A stretch of DNA of 64,000 bases from Succiniclasticum ruminis DSM 9236 (GCF_900112895.1 NZ_FONL01000007.1:52634-116633); one strand, 5' to 3'. Positions 10,581 through 20,712 are shown, numbered from the stretch's first letter. The notes: generated from the letters alone by a model not told the origin. Numbers and translations are program-made.

Positions 10581-11273
10581 TTATCCCTGCGGATGCCTTT
10601 TCTCCCACAGCTCTTCCGCTTCCGATTTCCGGATGTAGTACGGTCGCAGCGTAAATACGTCTTCCCCCGTCAGCGGTTCCGTGTCTTCCGCTGCCAGTGC
10701 CACAGACGACGCTTTTGGCAGCCGTACCTGCTCCGGCGCAACAGAAATGCCATCAGGCAATTCCTTTTTCATCAGTTTTTCACATTCCCCCATGAGCAGC
10801 ACCGGTTTGCCACAGGCCTGCAGCTGCTGCAGCAAGGTTTCCCTGTCCGCCATTTCCACCGGCCTTACTTTCCGTAGTTCCCCATCGGTCCACTCATAGA
10901 AAGCAGCATAAAAATTCCCCTTCTGGGCATCCAGCACCGGTACCAGCACAACGCCCTCCACCGGAATATTATAGGCCATAGCCTCCAGTGTATTGACTCC
11001 GCAGATCCCGCACTGCCAGGCATAGGCCATCGCTTCCGCCGCCGCCAATCCGATGCGAAGCCCCGTAAAGGAACCCGGCCCGATACTGACAGCTATCCGG
11101 TCTGTATTTTCTTTTTTTATCCCTGTACGGGCAAACATCTGGTCCAGCTGGGGCATCAGCCCTTCCGAATGGGTCAGGCCGACGGAAATATCATATTCCG
11201 CCAGCACATGTCCGTCCTGCACCAGTCCCACCGTACATACACGCGTCGCCGTATCAAGCGCCAGCGTTAACAT
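10581..11273 (-). CDS. tsaB: tRNA threonylcarbamoyladenosine protein TsaB
   Basis: The 230-residue protein is the non-catalytic partner of TsaD, with the same ASKHA fold but no active site: LALDTATRVCTVGL at the start and the dimer segment VSIGPGSFTGLRIGLAAAEAMAY. The start ATG lies inside the end of tsaE (20-base overlap), and the ribosome site is poor, so it is likely translated by coupling to tsaE. The one-base spacing to rimI shows a tight operon. Confidence 0.95.
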   Translation of the reverse strand: MLTLALDTATRVCTVGLVQDGHVLAEYDISVGLTHSEGLMPQLDQMFARTGIKKENTDRIAVSIGPGSFTGLRIGLAAAEAMAYAWQCGICGVNTLEAMAYNIPVEGVVLVPVLDAQKGNFYAAFYEWTDGELRKVRPVEMADRETLLQQLQACGKPVLLMGECEKLMKKELPDGISVAPEQVRLPKASSVALAAEDTEPLTGEDVFTLRPYYIRKSEAEELWEKRHPQG

Positions 11274-11853
11274 ACCGCAACACTTCCTTGCTTATGGCTT
11301 CGTACCGGAGACCGATGGGGAGCAGCTCCACGATGCGACCCTCCGGCACGATTGTCAGATTCACCTGTAAATATTCCGGGGGCAGTTCCGACTGGAACAA
11401 ATCACCCCATTCAATCAACGAGACCCCTTCGCCGCCAACATACTCATAGAAACCGATATCAGCCAGTTCTTCCGGGGAATCCAGCCGGTACAGGTCAAAG
11501 TGGCGCACTTCCATAGTCTTTCCATTATAAATGTTCATCAGGGCAAAGGTAGGACTCACCACATCCTCTTCCTCCACGCCCACTGCCTGACATACCCCTT
11601 TGCTCATCAGGGTCTTGCCGGCACCCAGGTCACCGCTGAGACAATATACATCCCCGTCAGCCGCCAGCGCTCCCAGGAGCCTGCCAAAATTTTCTGTCGC
11701 GTTTTCATCAGCCAGAAAGAAACGGCTTGTACGTTTCCCTGACTCCTTCTGCCAGATTATGCCGGTCAGATCCGGCCGGGTTTCGGGAACAGGCCCTGCA
11801 TTGTCAGAAGCCGCTTCAGCCTGATGCTTTTTATTACGCGAGTGAGTATCCAT
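11254..11853 (-). CDS. tsaE: tRNA threonylcarbamoyladenosine ATPase TsaE
   Basis: The P-loop protein (199 residues) has Walker A GDLGAGKTLMSKG at about 73-85, SPTFALMNIY and HFDLYRLDSPEEL, all typical of TsaE, the ATPase that resets the TsaB-TsaD complex. The family is usually about 150 residues; here about 45 extra residues, polar and low in complexity, precede the domain. The start codon has AAGGAG, so the extension seems to be translated. It precedes and overlaps tsaB. Confidence 0.94.
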   Translation of the reverse strand: MDTHSRNKKHQAEAASDNAGPVPETRPDLTGIIWQKESGKRTSRFFLADENATENFGRLLGALAADGDVYCLSGDLGAGKTLMSKGVCQAVGVEEEDVVSPTFALMNIYNGKTMEVRHFDLYRLDSPEELADIGFYEYVGGEGVSLIEWGDLFQSELPPEYLQVNLTIVPEGRIVELLPIGLRYEAISKEVLRYVNAGA

Positions 11854-11868
11854 AAATCTTTTTTCTCC

Positions 11869-12471
11869 TTACTTTTTCTCGTCCTTCTTCTTTTCCGGTT
11901 TTTTCAGTACGTCCGGATTTCTCGTCAACGGATCCAGCAGATCCATATGACCGCTGATGGTATCTATTTCTTTGCCATCTACCAGAAATTTAACTTTTTT
12001 GATTTCCGGAAATTCAGTCAGGGTACAGACAACAGTGTTTACCATCATTCGCTCATTATAGGAGCCCTGCCCCCTGGAGGCAAAGTTCTGGTTGAAATCC
12101 ACCGTAGCCGTATCTCCGCTGACCTTGACACTGTGCACATCCGTTCCCGGAGGGAACAGGTTCATCAGCTGTTTGGAAACCGGATCCGTATGGATCAAGG
12201 CCTCCAGCGCCGCTTCTTCCCGGGTTTTCTTTCCGGGCGCGTAACGCACCTTCTCCGGGATCAGAATCTCCTCTCCGTTTTTCTGAACACGGTACACCAC
12301 ATATTCTTTGGTCAGGGGATTCGGATCTTTCACAACGGTAGTAATGGGATCCTTCTGCCCCGTAACATCTTTAACCTCACCTTTATTCCCGGTCAGTTTC
12401 TCCGTCGGTTCACATCCCGTCACTGTCAACAACAGGACTAGCATCAGCAACAAGCTTATTTTTTTCAACAT
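11869..12471 (-). CDS. GerMN-domain lipoprotein
   Basis: The 200-residue protein begins MLKKISLLLMLVLLL and has the lipobox TVTGC, so it should be an exported lipoprotein. Residues about 50-180 match a GerMN (sporulation/germination) domain: EEALEALIHTD, FPPGTDVHSVKVSGDTATVDFN and the NERMMVNTVVCTLTEFPEIKKVKFLVDGKE segment. The protein ends in a Lys-rich tail. GerMN proteins often work near cell-wall amidases, and the N-acetylmuramoyl-L-alanine amidase gene ends only 19 bases upstream, so a cell-envelope role is likely. Confidence 0.88.
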   Translation of the reverse strand: MLKKISLLLMLVLLLTVTGCEPTEKLTGNKGEVKDVTGQKDPITTVVKDPNPLTKEYVVYRVQKNGEEILIPEKVRYAPGKKTREEAALEALIHTDPVSKQLMNLFPPGTDVHSVKVSGDTATVDFNQNFASRGQGSYNERMMVNTVVCTLTEFPEIKKVKFLVDGKEIDTISGHMDLLDPLTRNPDVLKKPEKKKDEKK

Positions 12472-12490
12472 TGTTACGCGCCTCCTGTCC

Positions 12491-13588
12491 TCAACCGCCA
12501 AAATACTCTTTTAAACCGTCAAACACAGCTTTGGCAATGGTCTTTTGGAACCATGCGCTGCTGATCAGCTGTTCTTCCCTGTAATTGCTGAGAAAGCCAA
12601 CTTCCAGCAGAACCGCTGGCATATAAGATCGTTTTACAACATAGAAGTTTGCCTGCTGGGTTCCTAAATTCCGGAGTTTGGAAGCCGCCGCCATCTTCTT
12701 CTGGATAGCGTTGCCAAGCTTGTAATCATAACCGGATTTGGGGAAATAATAAGTAGCAATTCCGCCAATGCTGCGGTTATTGTTAGCATTGTGGTGAATG
12801 CTGACAAAAGCGTCTGCCCGATTGCGGGTACTCACATCCACCCTGGCCTGCAGTTCGTTTTTTGCCGAAGCATAGGGGCCGTAAACATCTTTGTCCGAGG
12901 TCCGGGTCATGGACACCAGGGCGCCGGCCGATGTGAGATAGGATTTCAGGTAATTGGCAATCAGCAGGGAGGATGTTTTTTCCTTGTTGCCTTTAGGGCC
13001 AATAGCTCCGGGGTCTGAACCGCCGTGGCCCGGGTCGATTGTGATACGCTTCCCTTTCAGTCCGCCGGTGGTAGCAAAGTTGACGCGGTTGCCTACCGGA
13101 GTGGAAGGTCCCTGGGAGGGGCGGATCACCGGACGGCGCACGGAAGTTGCCCCATATTTCATGGAAGCGTTTTTCACCTTATTAGTTGAAACATCCACCA
13201 CGATACGGGGTGGCCTGCCGGTTGAACCATCCTTTTTCAGGATAAAGCTCTTTACATCCGGGCGCTCTACTTTTTTTGTCATGGGAACCCGGACAACGAC
13301 ACCAGCCTGGTCCCGATCCACGCTGAAGCTTTTTGCAAGATCGCTTTTAATCGTCCCTCTCCGGATCACCTTGGGACCCAGTCCGCCGCTGACTTTGATC
13401 TGCAGTTCTCTGTCGTTGGCAATATCAACAGTATAGCGTGCGTTTTCCGACAGGTCCACTACCATACGGAGTACATTAAATTTATCAACGCCCCAGTTCA
13501 CATCGGTAACCATAGCTGCCGCAGAAGCAGTACAGGTTACCAAAAGGCAGACAGCCCAAACCAGAAACGCAAAAAATCGTCTACGCAA
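12491..13588 (-). CDS. N-acetylmuramoyl-L-alanine amidase (AMIN + Amidase_3)
   Basis: The 365-residue exported enzyme cuts the amide bond between MurNAc and the peptide stem. After a signal peptide (VCLLVTCTASAAA) comes an AMIN domain (about 28-130) for envelope targeting and then, after a Ser/Pro linker, an Amidase_3 domain with the zinc residues in DPGHGG, the Glu in GNKEK, SIHHNA and LLEVGFLSN. I choose the TTG at 13588: AAGGAGG lies seven bases upstream and the signal peptide starts there. It is the first gene of the wall/t6A cluster. AmiC type; the cell-division link is inferred from the family. Confidence 0.93.
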   Translation of the reverse strand: MRRRFFAFLVWAVCLLVTCTASAAAMVTDVNWGVDKFNVLRMVVDLSENARYTVDIANDRELQIKVSGGLGPKVIRRGTIKSDLAKSFSVDRDQAGVVVRVPMTKKVERPDVKSFILKKDGSTGRPPRIVVDVSTNKVKNASMKYGATSVRRPVIRPSQGPSTPVGNRVNFATTGGLKGKRITIDPGHGGSDPGAIGPKGNKEKTSSLLIANYLKSYLTSAGALVSMTRTSDKDVYGPYASAKNELQARVDVSTRNRADAFVSIHHNANNNRSIGGIATYYFPKSGYDYKLGNAIQKKMAAASKLRNLGTQQANFYVVKRSYMPAVLLEVGFLSNYREEQLISSAWFQKTIAKAVFDGLKEYFGG

Positions 13589-13778
13589 ACCGGTACCTCC
13601 TTGCGTTAATTACCAAAGTTAAATTAAAAGCTGTATCTGTCATTACTATAACGATTTATTTTAGCATGCGGCAAAAGGAATTGCAAATAACTTCCTGTGC
13701 CAAAACTGTGTATTTTAAAAATCCGCTGAGACTTTATCCGTATTTTTACTGTCGCCTGCAACACATGAAAAATACTCT

Positions 13779-15341
13779 TTAAATCTGTTTCCTTGCTTCC
13801 GGCAGCATCATCAGCAGCTCTGACGCAGCCATTCCTATACGGTCTTTTGCCGCCAGTTCCCCTGCCAGCCCGTGGATATACACGCCCGCCACCGCCGCAT
13901 CTGCTACGGGAAGCCCCTGACCAATCAGCGCGGCTATCAAGCCTGTCAGCACATCCCCGCTGCCGCCGGTGGCCATGGCCGGCGTACCGGTGTTATTCAG
14001 ATATACAGTTCCGTCCGGCAACGCGATGACCGTAGGCATGCCTTTCAGCACAATGACCGCCTGCCACTTTTCCGCATAGAGACGGGCCACTTCCACCCTG
14101 TTTTTCTCTATTTCCGCAATGCGTACGCCTGTAATGCGGGACATTTCCCCGGGATGGGGCGTCAGCACTTTTTCCGCCAGCATATGGGAAAGCAGTTCCG
14201 TATGATCTTTCAGAGCCGTTATGGCATCCGCGTCAATGACACAGGGAACCGCTGTTGTGACCAGGATTTCCCGGATCAGGTTACCGGTTTCCTCCGACAC
14301 GCCAAAACCCGGTCCGATAGCCAGCACATCAGCCTTATCCAATGATTCGGACACAATTTCCAGGGCTTCTTCTGTCACCAGCCGGTTATCTGACACCGGC
14401 AAACCTTTTACCATAACTTCAGTCAGCTTGATGGCCAGTATTTCCCTTGCATCCTCCGGTGTCAGCAATGTGACCAGGCCGGCCCCGCCTTTGACTGCCG
14501 CAAAGCTGCTCAGAGCGGCAGCTCCAATGTAACCATAAGAACCGGCAACCACCGCCACCCGTCCCACACTGCCCTTATGGGCATTTTTGGGACGGTCCGG
14601 CAACAACGCTTTAACTATTTCCCCCGTAATCAGGGTACGGTTTCCGTCTGTTTCTTTCAACAGACATGCTGGCATGCCGATATCTGCCACCTGGATCGTT
14701 CCTGCATGCTCTGCCCCGGGATATAAATACAGACCCAGCTTCGGCAACGCCATGGTTACCGTTGTGTCGGCCCGCACAGAGCTGACATCTGCCTCGCCCG
14801 TGTCCGCATTGACGCCGGTGGGAATATCCACTGCCAATACACCGCAGGCAGGGTTCGTTTCTTTTACCCTGTTAATGCAGCCGCACAAACGGATGAACAG
14901 GGAGCGCATCTTACCGGAAAAGCCGGTGCCCAGCAGGGCGTCGATGAGCAGGTCGGCCTGCATCGCCAGGTTTTCAATTTCCGCAAAGCGCGGACCGTCC
15001 TCTGCATCCGTAACCTCCAGCACCGTGGCACCACAGGCAATATAATACTGCAGTTCATCCGCGGCGCTTCCGGAAAGGTCCTCCGCCACACAGGCCAGAA
15101 CCAGCGTCACTTCTGCCCCCCGGTTGTGGAGCCAGCGTCCGGCGCCGCTGCCGTCGCCGCCGTTGTTTCCCTTGCCGGCAAAGATAACGATTTTTTTATG
15201 ACAGCAGGTGCCCAGCACTTTCTCTGCCGCATCTGCTACGGCGCGGCCTGCATTTTCCATCAGCACAAGACCGGGAATCCCGATTTCTTCTTCCGCAGCC
15301 CGATCCAGCGCCCGCATTTCTTCCGCCAGTAAAATCTGCAT
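13779..15341 (-). CDS. nnr: Bifunctional NAD(P)H-hydrate epimerase/dehydratase
   Basis: The 520-residue fused enzyme repairs hydrated NAD(P)H. The N-terminal YjeF_N epimerase half (1-~215) has GKGNNGGDGSGAGR; the C-terminal ribokinase-like half has the ADP-dependent dehydratase signature GTPAMATGGSGDVLTGLIAAL. The start is the ATG behind AAGGAGG at 15341, seven codons inside a longer open frame. It lies 53 bases after acpS, a pairing common in Firmicutes. Confidence 0.95.
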   Translation of the reverse strand: MQILLAEEMRALDRAAEEEIGIPGLVLMENAGRAVADAAEKVLGTCCHKKIVIFAGKGNNGGDGSGAGRWLHNRGAEVTLVLACVAEDLSGSAADELQYYIACGATVLEVTDAEDGPRFAEIENLAMQADLLIDALLGTGFSGKMRSLFIRLCGCINRVKETNPACGVLAVDIPTGVNADTGEADVSSVRADTTVTMALPKLGLYLYPGAEHAGTIQVADIGMPACLLKETDGNRTLITGEIVKALLPDRPKNAHKGSVGRVAVVAGSYGYIGAAALSSFAAVKGGAGLVTLLTPEDAREILAIKLTEVMVKGLPVSDNRLVTEEALEIVSESLDKADVLAIGPGFGVSEETGNLIREILVTTAVPCVIDADAITALKDHTELLSHMLAEKVLTPHPGEMSRITGVRIAEIEKNRVEVARLYAEKWQAVIVLKGMPTVIALPDGTVYLNNTGTPAMATGGSGDVLTGLIAALIGQGLPVADAAVAGVYIHGLAGELAAKDRIGMAASELLMMLPEARKQI

Positions 15342-15394
15342 GGGGAGGCCTCCTTCTGTCAATGTTGATCACCCGGGCTCCATATCAATTCATA

Positions 15395-15763
15395 TTATTC
15401 CAACAATACCACTGCCATTGCCGTTGTAGCGGTATGACTTAATGTAAGGTGTATCTTTTTCACGCCAAGTTTCTCTACGTAGGATGCGTAATAGCCTGTC
15501 ACTTTCAGTTCCGGTTTGCCCAGTTCATCGTTGGCGACAGAGATTTCTGTAAGCTGTCCTCCGCCACGGAGCCCTGTGCCGATAGCTTTCAGAAACGCTT
15601 CTTTGGCAGCGAACCGGGCTGCATAACTCTGGGCTTTATCACCGTGTGAGCCTGTACACCAGGCCATCTCTTCCGGTGTAAAAACTCTTTCTTTGAAGCC
15701 TTTACGCGCTATGGCTTTTTCAATTCGTTCTACATCTGCCAGATCGCAGCCAATGCCATGCAT
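15395..15763 (-). CDS. acpS: Holo-[acyl-carrier-protein] synthase
   Basis: The 122-residue enzyme attaches 4'-phosphopantetheine from CoA to the acyl carrier protein. It has the Mg-binding start GIGCDLADVERIE and the second motif RFAAKEAFLKAIGTG, followed by SLSHT-like LTLSHTATTA. The size is standard. The start follows GGAG; the open frame extends 24 codons further up but without a ribosome site or homology. Confidence 0.95.
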   Translation of the reverse strand: MHGIGCDLADVERIEKAIARKGFKERVFTPEEMAWCTGSHGDKAQSYAARFAAKEAFLKAIGTGLRGGGQLTEISVANDELGKPELKVTGYYASYVEKLGVKKIHLTLSHTATTAMAVVLLE

Positions 15764-15839
15764 TTGTATCTCCGTTTCTATCAGGAAAAGACTTAGCAAA
15801 CACGGAACGATTGCTTTTGTCTTTCCTGACCGCATATGA

Positions 15840-16598
15840 TTACTCTTTTACTTTTTCAACTATTTCTTCTGCCGTAGCTTCAATTGTTTCCGCAACGTCT
15901 TCCACTTTGGATTTTGCTTCTTCCGCCATTTCTCCGGCTTTGTCCGCAGCAGCCTGAACATTTTCTGCAGCCTCTTTTGCCGTGGCTTCTGCTTTTGCAG
16001 CCGCTGCCTGTGCTGCCAGTTCCGCTTCTTTGGCTTTGGCTTCCGCCTGCTCCGCCGCTACTTTTTCCGCTTCGGCCTCTGCGGCCATACCCTGGGCATC
16101 AAATTTCTGACCGGAGCCGTAATTGTACACAGCGATTTCTTCCGCGTCATACTGTTTGCCCAGTGCAATGGCGATGGCTTCTGTCTGTGATTTATCCTTC
16201 ACATACACGTTCATGAAGAACGGCTCGTCAGAAATTACATAATCCGCCGCGTCACTGTAAACATACAGCTTGCCTCCGTCTTCACTGTAAGTCTTCACCT
16301 GCTTTTCAATGGGGTAATTCTTTTTATTGTCATAAAGACCGGTGACACCGTCTGCCAGGTGCACCATCTCAATACGTTTTTCCTTTCCGAAGGTGTAAAT
16401 CTTCTTGCCCGCCGGTTCTCCGTCCTTTGTTGTGGGAACTACGCCTGCAGCCTGTCTGGCAAACTCTTCCGCTTTCTTTTTGGCGGAATCAAATACATCT
16501 TCAGCCGTCAGATTGTTTTCTTTTAAATATTTCTTTCCTAATTTATAGGCCACATAGCAAACCACTCCTGCAGCCAGAATTTTTTTCATCTTTCCCAT
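15840..16598 (-). CDS. Membrane-anchored protein with Ala/Glu/Lys coiled-coil tail
   Basis: I do not recognise a named family. The 252-residue product starts at the ATG behind GAGGAGG and has one N-terminal hydrophobic segment (ILAAGVVCYVAYKLGKKYL). A central globular part (about 55-160) is rich in charged and aromatic residues. From about 165 to the end the sequence is an Ala/Glu/Lys-rich repeat with many 11-residue-like periods, as in apolipoprotein- or LEA-like amphipathic helices. It may coat or tether membranes. It ends 76 bases before acpS. Confidence 0.6.
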   Translation of the reverse strand: MGKMKKILAAGVVCYVAYKLGKKYLKENNLTAEDVFDSAKKKAEEFARQAAGVVPTTKDGEPAGKKIYTFGKEKRIEMVHLADGVTGLYDNKKNYPIEKQVKTYSEDGGKLYVYSDAADYVISDEPFFMNVYVKDKSQTEAIAIALGKQYDAEEIAVYNYGSGQKFDAQGMAAEAEAEKVAAEQAEAKAKEAELAAQAAAAKAEATAKEAAENVQAAADKAGEMAEEAKSKVEDVAETIEATAEEIVEKVKE

Positions 16599-16740
16599 AA
16601 TAAAAAACCTCCTCATATTCAATAATACCCAATTGCGTATATGAATTCATTTTATTTTATCATAAAGAAGAAACGCAATAAACCTTTAAGGCCAACATTT
16701 TAAAAATATTTTATAAAATGAACATAAAAAAGACACATTG

Positions 16741-16774
16741 TGCCGTAATTTTCTGCTACAAGATTGTTACGGCA
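16741..16774. repeat. Inverted repeat TGCCGTAA-N18-TTACGGCA
   Basis: A perfect 8-bp inverted repeat with an 18-base loop lies between clpB and the coiled-coil gene, in the expected promoter region of the latter. It could be an operator or an RNA hairpin; nothing decides between them. Confidence 0.4.
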
Positions 16775-16798
16775 TGAATTCACCGGAGCACAAAACAA

Positions 16799-16845
16799 AA
16801 AACTGCGCGAAATAAAACGGTTGGATTTCATTTCGCAGCAGTTTT
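16799..16845 (-). terminator. clpB terminator
   Basis: A long stem (AAAACTGC-GCGAAAT against ATTTCGC-AGCAGTTTT, with one bulged base) lies about 40 bases after the clpB stop; the minus strand continues into a T-rich run. Confidence 0.75.
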
Positions 16846-16884
16846 CATACCAGATTAAAACCAGTTATATAGTTGGAGCAACGC

Positions 16885-19416
16885 TTACTTCACGTCTATT
16901 TCCCCGTTGTTCACATAAATTTCCACACTGTCCCCGGCTTTGATTTCCCCGTTAACGATTTTCTTGGACAGTACGTTTTCCACGCTATGGACAATCAGAC
17001 GTTTCAGCGGACGGGCGCCGAACTGGGGATCGAAACCTTCTTTGGCTAACAAAGCCGCGGCTTCGTCAGTGCAGGTCAGCTTGATTTCAAGCTGCTTGTT
17101 CACCCTGTCGCCCAGTTCTTTCAGGATCAGTTTCACAATGTCCTTAATCTGGTCGGGTTGCAGGGCTTTGAAGGTGACGATGTCGTCCACGCGGTTCAGG
17201 AATTCCGGACGGAACCGGGTCAGCAGCAACTGCCGCACCGCTTCGCTGTCCATGGTTTCTTTTGCTTCCATGATCCGCTGGCTGCCGATGTTGCTGGTCA
17301 TGATAATCAGCGTGTTCTTGAAGTCCACGCTGCGGCCCTGTCCGTCGGTGAGACGACCGTCGTCCAGCACCTGCAGCAGTGCATTGAACACATCGGGGTG
17401 CGCCTTTTCAATTTCATCAAAGAGGATGACAGAGTACGGATGACGACGCACCGCTTCGGTCAGCTGGCCACCCTCATCATAACCTACATAGCCGGGAGGG
17501 GCGCCGATCAGGCGGGACACCGTGTGTTTCTCCATGTATTCGCTCATATCGATGCGGATCATGTTCTTCACATCGTCAAACAAAACTTCTGCCAGCGTTT
17601 TCGCCAGCTCGGTCTTGCCCACGCCGGTGGGTCCCAGGAAAATGAAGGAACCGATAGGACGATTGGGGTCCTTGATGCCCGCACGGGCCCGGATCACCGC
17701 ATCCGCCACAGCCTTCACCGCTTCGTCCTGACCGATAACATGCTCATGGAGGGTTTCTTCCAGATGTACCAGCTTCTCCCGCTCCCCGGTACCCAGCCGC
17801 TGTACGGGAATGCCGGTCCAGGTGCTCACAACCCTGGCGATGTCGTCTTCGTCCACTTCTTCTTTCAGAAGAGCATTTTCCCCAACCGTCTGATTCTCCA
17901 GTTCCTGCAGTTGCTTCTGCAGTTCCGGCAGGCGGCCGTATTTCAGTTCCGCCAGCTTGTTCAGATCATAGTCCCGTTCCGCCTTTTCCATTTCCTGCTT
18001 CACGGCGCCGATTTCCTTCTTCACTTCCCGCACCTTGACAATGCCGGCCTTTTCATCATCCCAGCGTTTGATCAGGGCCGCGTTTTCTTCCCGCAGTTTG
18101 GCCAGCTGTTCCTGCAGTTTGGCCAGACGGTCTGCGGAAGCGGGGTCTTCCTCTTTTTTCAGGGCCTGCTCCTCGATTTCCAGCTGTAAAATCTTACGTT
18201 TGCTTTCATCAATCTCCGTCGGGGACGAATCGATTTCCGTCCGGAGCCGGGCTGCTGCCTCATCCACCAGGTCAATAGCCTTATCCGGCAGGAAGCGGTC
18301 GTTGATGTACCGGTGGCTCATCACGGCCGCGGCTACCAGGGACGCATCCTTAATCCGCACTCCGTGATGGTTTTCATAGCTTTCTTTCAAGCCGCGCAGA
18401 ATGGAAATGGTATCCTCCACGCTGGGCTCGTTGACCATGACAGGCTGGAAGCGGCGCTCCAGGGCGCTGTCCTTTTCAATATATTTGTGATATTCATTCA
18501 GCGTCGTAGCCCCGATACACCGCAGCTCGCCCCGGGCCAGCATGGGTTTCAGGATATTGCCGGCATCCATGGAACCTTCCGCTGCGCCGGCGCCTACCAC
18601 AGTGTGCAGCTCGTCAATAAACATGACAATCTGACCGGCGCTGTCTGCTACGGCCTTCAACACTTTCTTCAGGCGCTCTTCAAATTCACCCCGGTACTTG
18701 GCCCCGGCCACCAAAGCAGCCAAGTCCAAAGCATACAAGGTTTTGTTCTTCAGACTTTCCGGCACGTCCCCGGCCACGATACGGCGGGCCAGCCCTTCTA
18801 CAATAGCGGTCTTGCCCACACCCGGTTCCCCGATGAGCACCGGATTGTTCTTCTTCCGGCGGCTCAGGATCTCAATGGTGCGGCGGATCTCATCGTCACG
18901 GCCGATGACCGGATCCAGTTTGCCCTGCCGCGCCCTTGCCGTCAAATCCTGGCCGAACTTTTCCAAAGTCTTTTTGCTTTCGTCATTGGCGGTGCTGTTC
19001 AGGTAGTGTTCATACAGCTTTTCAATCTTGTTGCTGTCGATGCCGTACTTCTTAAACAGCGCTGTAACCTCGCTGCTTCCATCGCTGGCCAACGCAGATA
19101 CCAGGTGGCCTACCGTCACATTGCCCTGCCCCGCTTTGCGGAGCACGATGCCGTTGACCCTGGCAAAATCCGAGCTCATGAGCAGCTGCCGGTCCTGTCC
19201 TTTTACGGACGGAATACGGCTGACAATTGCACGGGCCTCGCCGGCAAATGTATTTTCATCTACTTTAAATGTCTGCAGCAAAAACTTAAAGAAGTCATCG
19301 CTGCACAGTGCCAGCAAGAGATGCGCGCTGGTCACTTCCTGGTTGTAATTCATCAAAGCCTGCTGCTGTGCCGCTTCAATGATGGCTTTTACTTCATCGC
19401 TATAGTTTTCGTTCAT
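16885..19416 (-). CDS. clpB: ATP-dependent disaggregase ClpB
   Basis: The 843-residue Hsp100 protein rescues aggregated proteins with DnaK. In order it has the Clp_N double repeat (1-~140), AAA+ domain 1 with Walker [14 protein letters not shown] and Walker B VMFIDELH, the long middle coiled coil (about 400-520, Glu/Lys/Leu-rich) that separates ClpB from ClpA and ClpC, and AAA+ domain 2 with [22 protein letters not shown] and a sensor-2 GARPLKR. The start is the ATG at 19416 behind AGGAG. I saw neither CIRCE nor a clear CtsR box upstream. Confidence 0.97.
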   Translation of the reverse strand: MNENYSDEVKAIIEAAQQQALMNYNQEVTSAHLLLALCSDDFFKFLLQTFKVDENTFAGEARAIVSRIPSVKGQDRQLLMSSDFARVNGIVLRKAGQGNVTVGHLVSALASDGSSEVTALFKKYGIDSNKIEKLYEHYLNSTANDESKKTLEKFGQDLTARARQGKLDPVIGRDDEIRRTIEILSRRKKNNPVLIGEPGVGKTAIVEGLARRIVAGDVPESLKNKTLYALDLAALVAGAKYRGEFEERLKKVLKAVADSAGQIVMFIDELHTVVGAGAAEGSMDAGNILKPMLARGELRCIGATTLNEYHKYIEKDSALERRFQPVMVNEPSVEDTISILRGLKESYENHHGVRIKDASLVAAAVMSHRYINDRFLPDKAIDLVDEAAARLRTEIDSSPTEIDESKRKILQLEIEEQALKKEEDPASADRLAKLQEQLAKLREENAALIKRWDDEKAGIVKVREVKKEIGAVKQEMEKAERDYDLNKLAELKYGRLPELQKQLQELENQTVGENALLKEEVDEDDIARVVSTWTGIPVQRLGTGEREKLVHLEETLHEHVIGQDEAVKAVADAVIRARAGIKDPNRPIGSFIFLGPTGVGKTELAKTLAEVLFDDVKNMIRIDMSEYMEKHTVSRLIGAPPGYVGYDEGGQLTEAVRRHPYSVILFDEIEKAHPDVFNALLQVLDDGRLTDGQGRSVDFKNTLIIMTSNIGSQRIMEAKETMDSEAVRQLLLTRFRPEFLNRVDDIVTFKALQPDQIKDIVKLILKELGDRVNKQLEIKLTCTDEAAALLAKEGFDPQFGARPLKRLIVHSVENVLSKKIVNGEIKAGDSVEIYVNNGEIDVK

Positions 19417-19550
19417 TGTGATCACTCCTGTCTGTCAATAGTTATATGTAGAATTGTTTTCTAACCTGATTTAATATGTTTTGCCAAAAACTTTTGCTTT
19501 AACACAGTTTTTACTTTACAAAATCGGAGAAAAGCTATATGTTAATGATA

Positions 19551-19568
19551 GGTATGCGGTGATACCGC
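19551..19568. repeat. Overlapping inverted repeats in the divergent clpB promoter region
   Basis: GGTAT (19551-19555) / ATACC (19562-19566) and GCGGT (19556-19560) / ACCGC (19564-19568) overlap, midway between clpB and the divergent gene at 19657. This is a possible operator; the binding protein is unknown. Confidence 0.35.
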
Positions 19569-19656
19569 CTTAAAAGCGCGTTGTATATGCAGGCTGTATC
19601 AACCGTGCAACAAACATATATTTTATATTACTCAAATTTCACTGTGAGGGAAAAAC

Positions 19657-20712
19657 ATGAGAACTAATGTCATCGCCTACCGTCTCTTCGACGTGGCAGA
19701 CGAGATCAACCTTGACCAGGTTCAGGCTATCTGGCACAGCCGTAATAAAATGTCATCCCGCCTGCGTCTGGACCGCATTTCCACCAAGTCCATCACCTTC
19801 CATGACCCCCCTGTACTCGTAGAGTTAGGTTATCATGAAATGATCATCGGCGGTGTTGAGTACCTGGTAGAAGTTAAAGCCCGCATCCAGGATCTGGGTG
19901 TTATCTGCATTCTCTTTAACATCCCGCCGGAAGAAGATATTTCCTATAAAGAGTATCTGAATCTGGTTCTTGCGGTAGAAGAATTACCCGATGAAGATTT
20001 CCGCAAATTTGTTGACGCCACCATGGAGACCATCGGTCCGGCCTGCACCAATCAGAACATTTCCGGTTTCGATGAAGACTTTGTGGTGTATTATTTTCAG
20101 GATCCCATTCCCCCGGACTGGGATATTGTGCCTTTCCTGTTGAAAGACCCGACTCCTGTCAATGAAGAGACACGTGAAACCGCACTGGCCAACCGTTTTT
20201 CCTATGCAGACGATATAGCCTGGCTTGCCTGGGACAGCGCCGTGGTATACGATCCTTCCGGCAGTATGGATATCCCTGATCTGCTGGAATTCGCCAATGC
20301 CCAGTATCTGGAACTGCGGTATTATGACAACCTCCTGAACCACGCCATCGACAAGGCCTATGATGTCATTGAAGATAAAGCTAATCTCAAAAACATTGAT
20401 ATGCTGAGCAACAACCGGGATGAACTGCTGGAAACCATGGCCGATGTGAGCAGTCTCACCAGCAATATCACCAACGCTTTGCAGGTAACGGAAGATATTT
20501 TCTATGCCAGAGTCTACACCCGTTACATGAAGCTGCTGAAGGCATCTGTGTGGCAGGAAAATATCGAGTTGAAGATGCAGGTACTGCAACGCTGCTACAA
20601 CATGCTGAACGAAACCGTAACCAGCCATCATATGGAGCAGATGCGCAAGTACAACATCACGTTGCTCGCCATCATTGCCGTCATTTTGCTGGGAATTGCA
20701 ATCTTTAAGTAA
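19657..20712 (+). CDS. Tail-anchored protein, remotely RMD1/DUF155-like
   Basis: The 351-residue protein starts behind GAGGG. There is no signal peptide. A mixed soluble N-terminal part (1-~170) is followed by an acidic helical region with ANAQYLELRYYDNLLNHAID and ITNALQVTEDIFYARVYTRY, and the protein ends with one transmembrane helix (ITLLAIIAVILLGIAIF) and a two-residue tail. This layout, with a C-terminal anchor after an LRYYD-type helix, recalls RMD1/YagE (DUF155) proteins, but that link is from memory of the pattern only. It is divergent from clpB and is followed by an orphan CIRCE-like site. Confidence 0.6.
   Translation: MRTNVIAYRLFDVADEINLDQVQAIWHSRNKMSSRLRLDRISTKSITFHDPPVLVELGYHEMIIGGVEYLVEVKARIQDLGVICILFNIPPEEDISYKEYLNLVLAVEELPDEDFRKFVDATMETIGPACTNQNISGFDEDFVVYYFQDPIPPDWDIVPFLLKDPTPVNEETRETALANRFSYADDIAWLAWDSAVVYDPSGSMDIPDLLEFANAQYLELRYYDNLLNHAIDKAYDVIEDKANLKNIDMLSNNRDELLETMADVSSLTSNITNALQVTEDIFYARVYTRYMKLLKASVWQENIELKMQVLQRCYNMLNETVTSHHMEQMRKYNITLLAIIAVILLGIAIFK

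Noticed and set aside
17158..18189. 343-codon frame opposite clpB
   Set aside because: It mirrors the codon use of ClpB and has no recognisable domain; the clpB frame is certain.
19417..19656. CIRCE or CtsR site upstream of clpB
   Set aside because: No match to TTAGCACTC-type arms or to the CtsR heptad repeat could be found in the interval.
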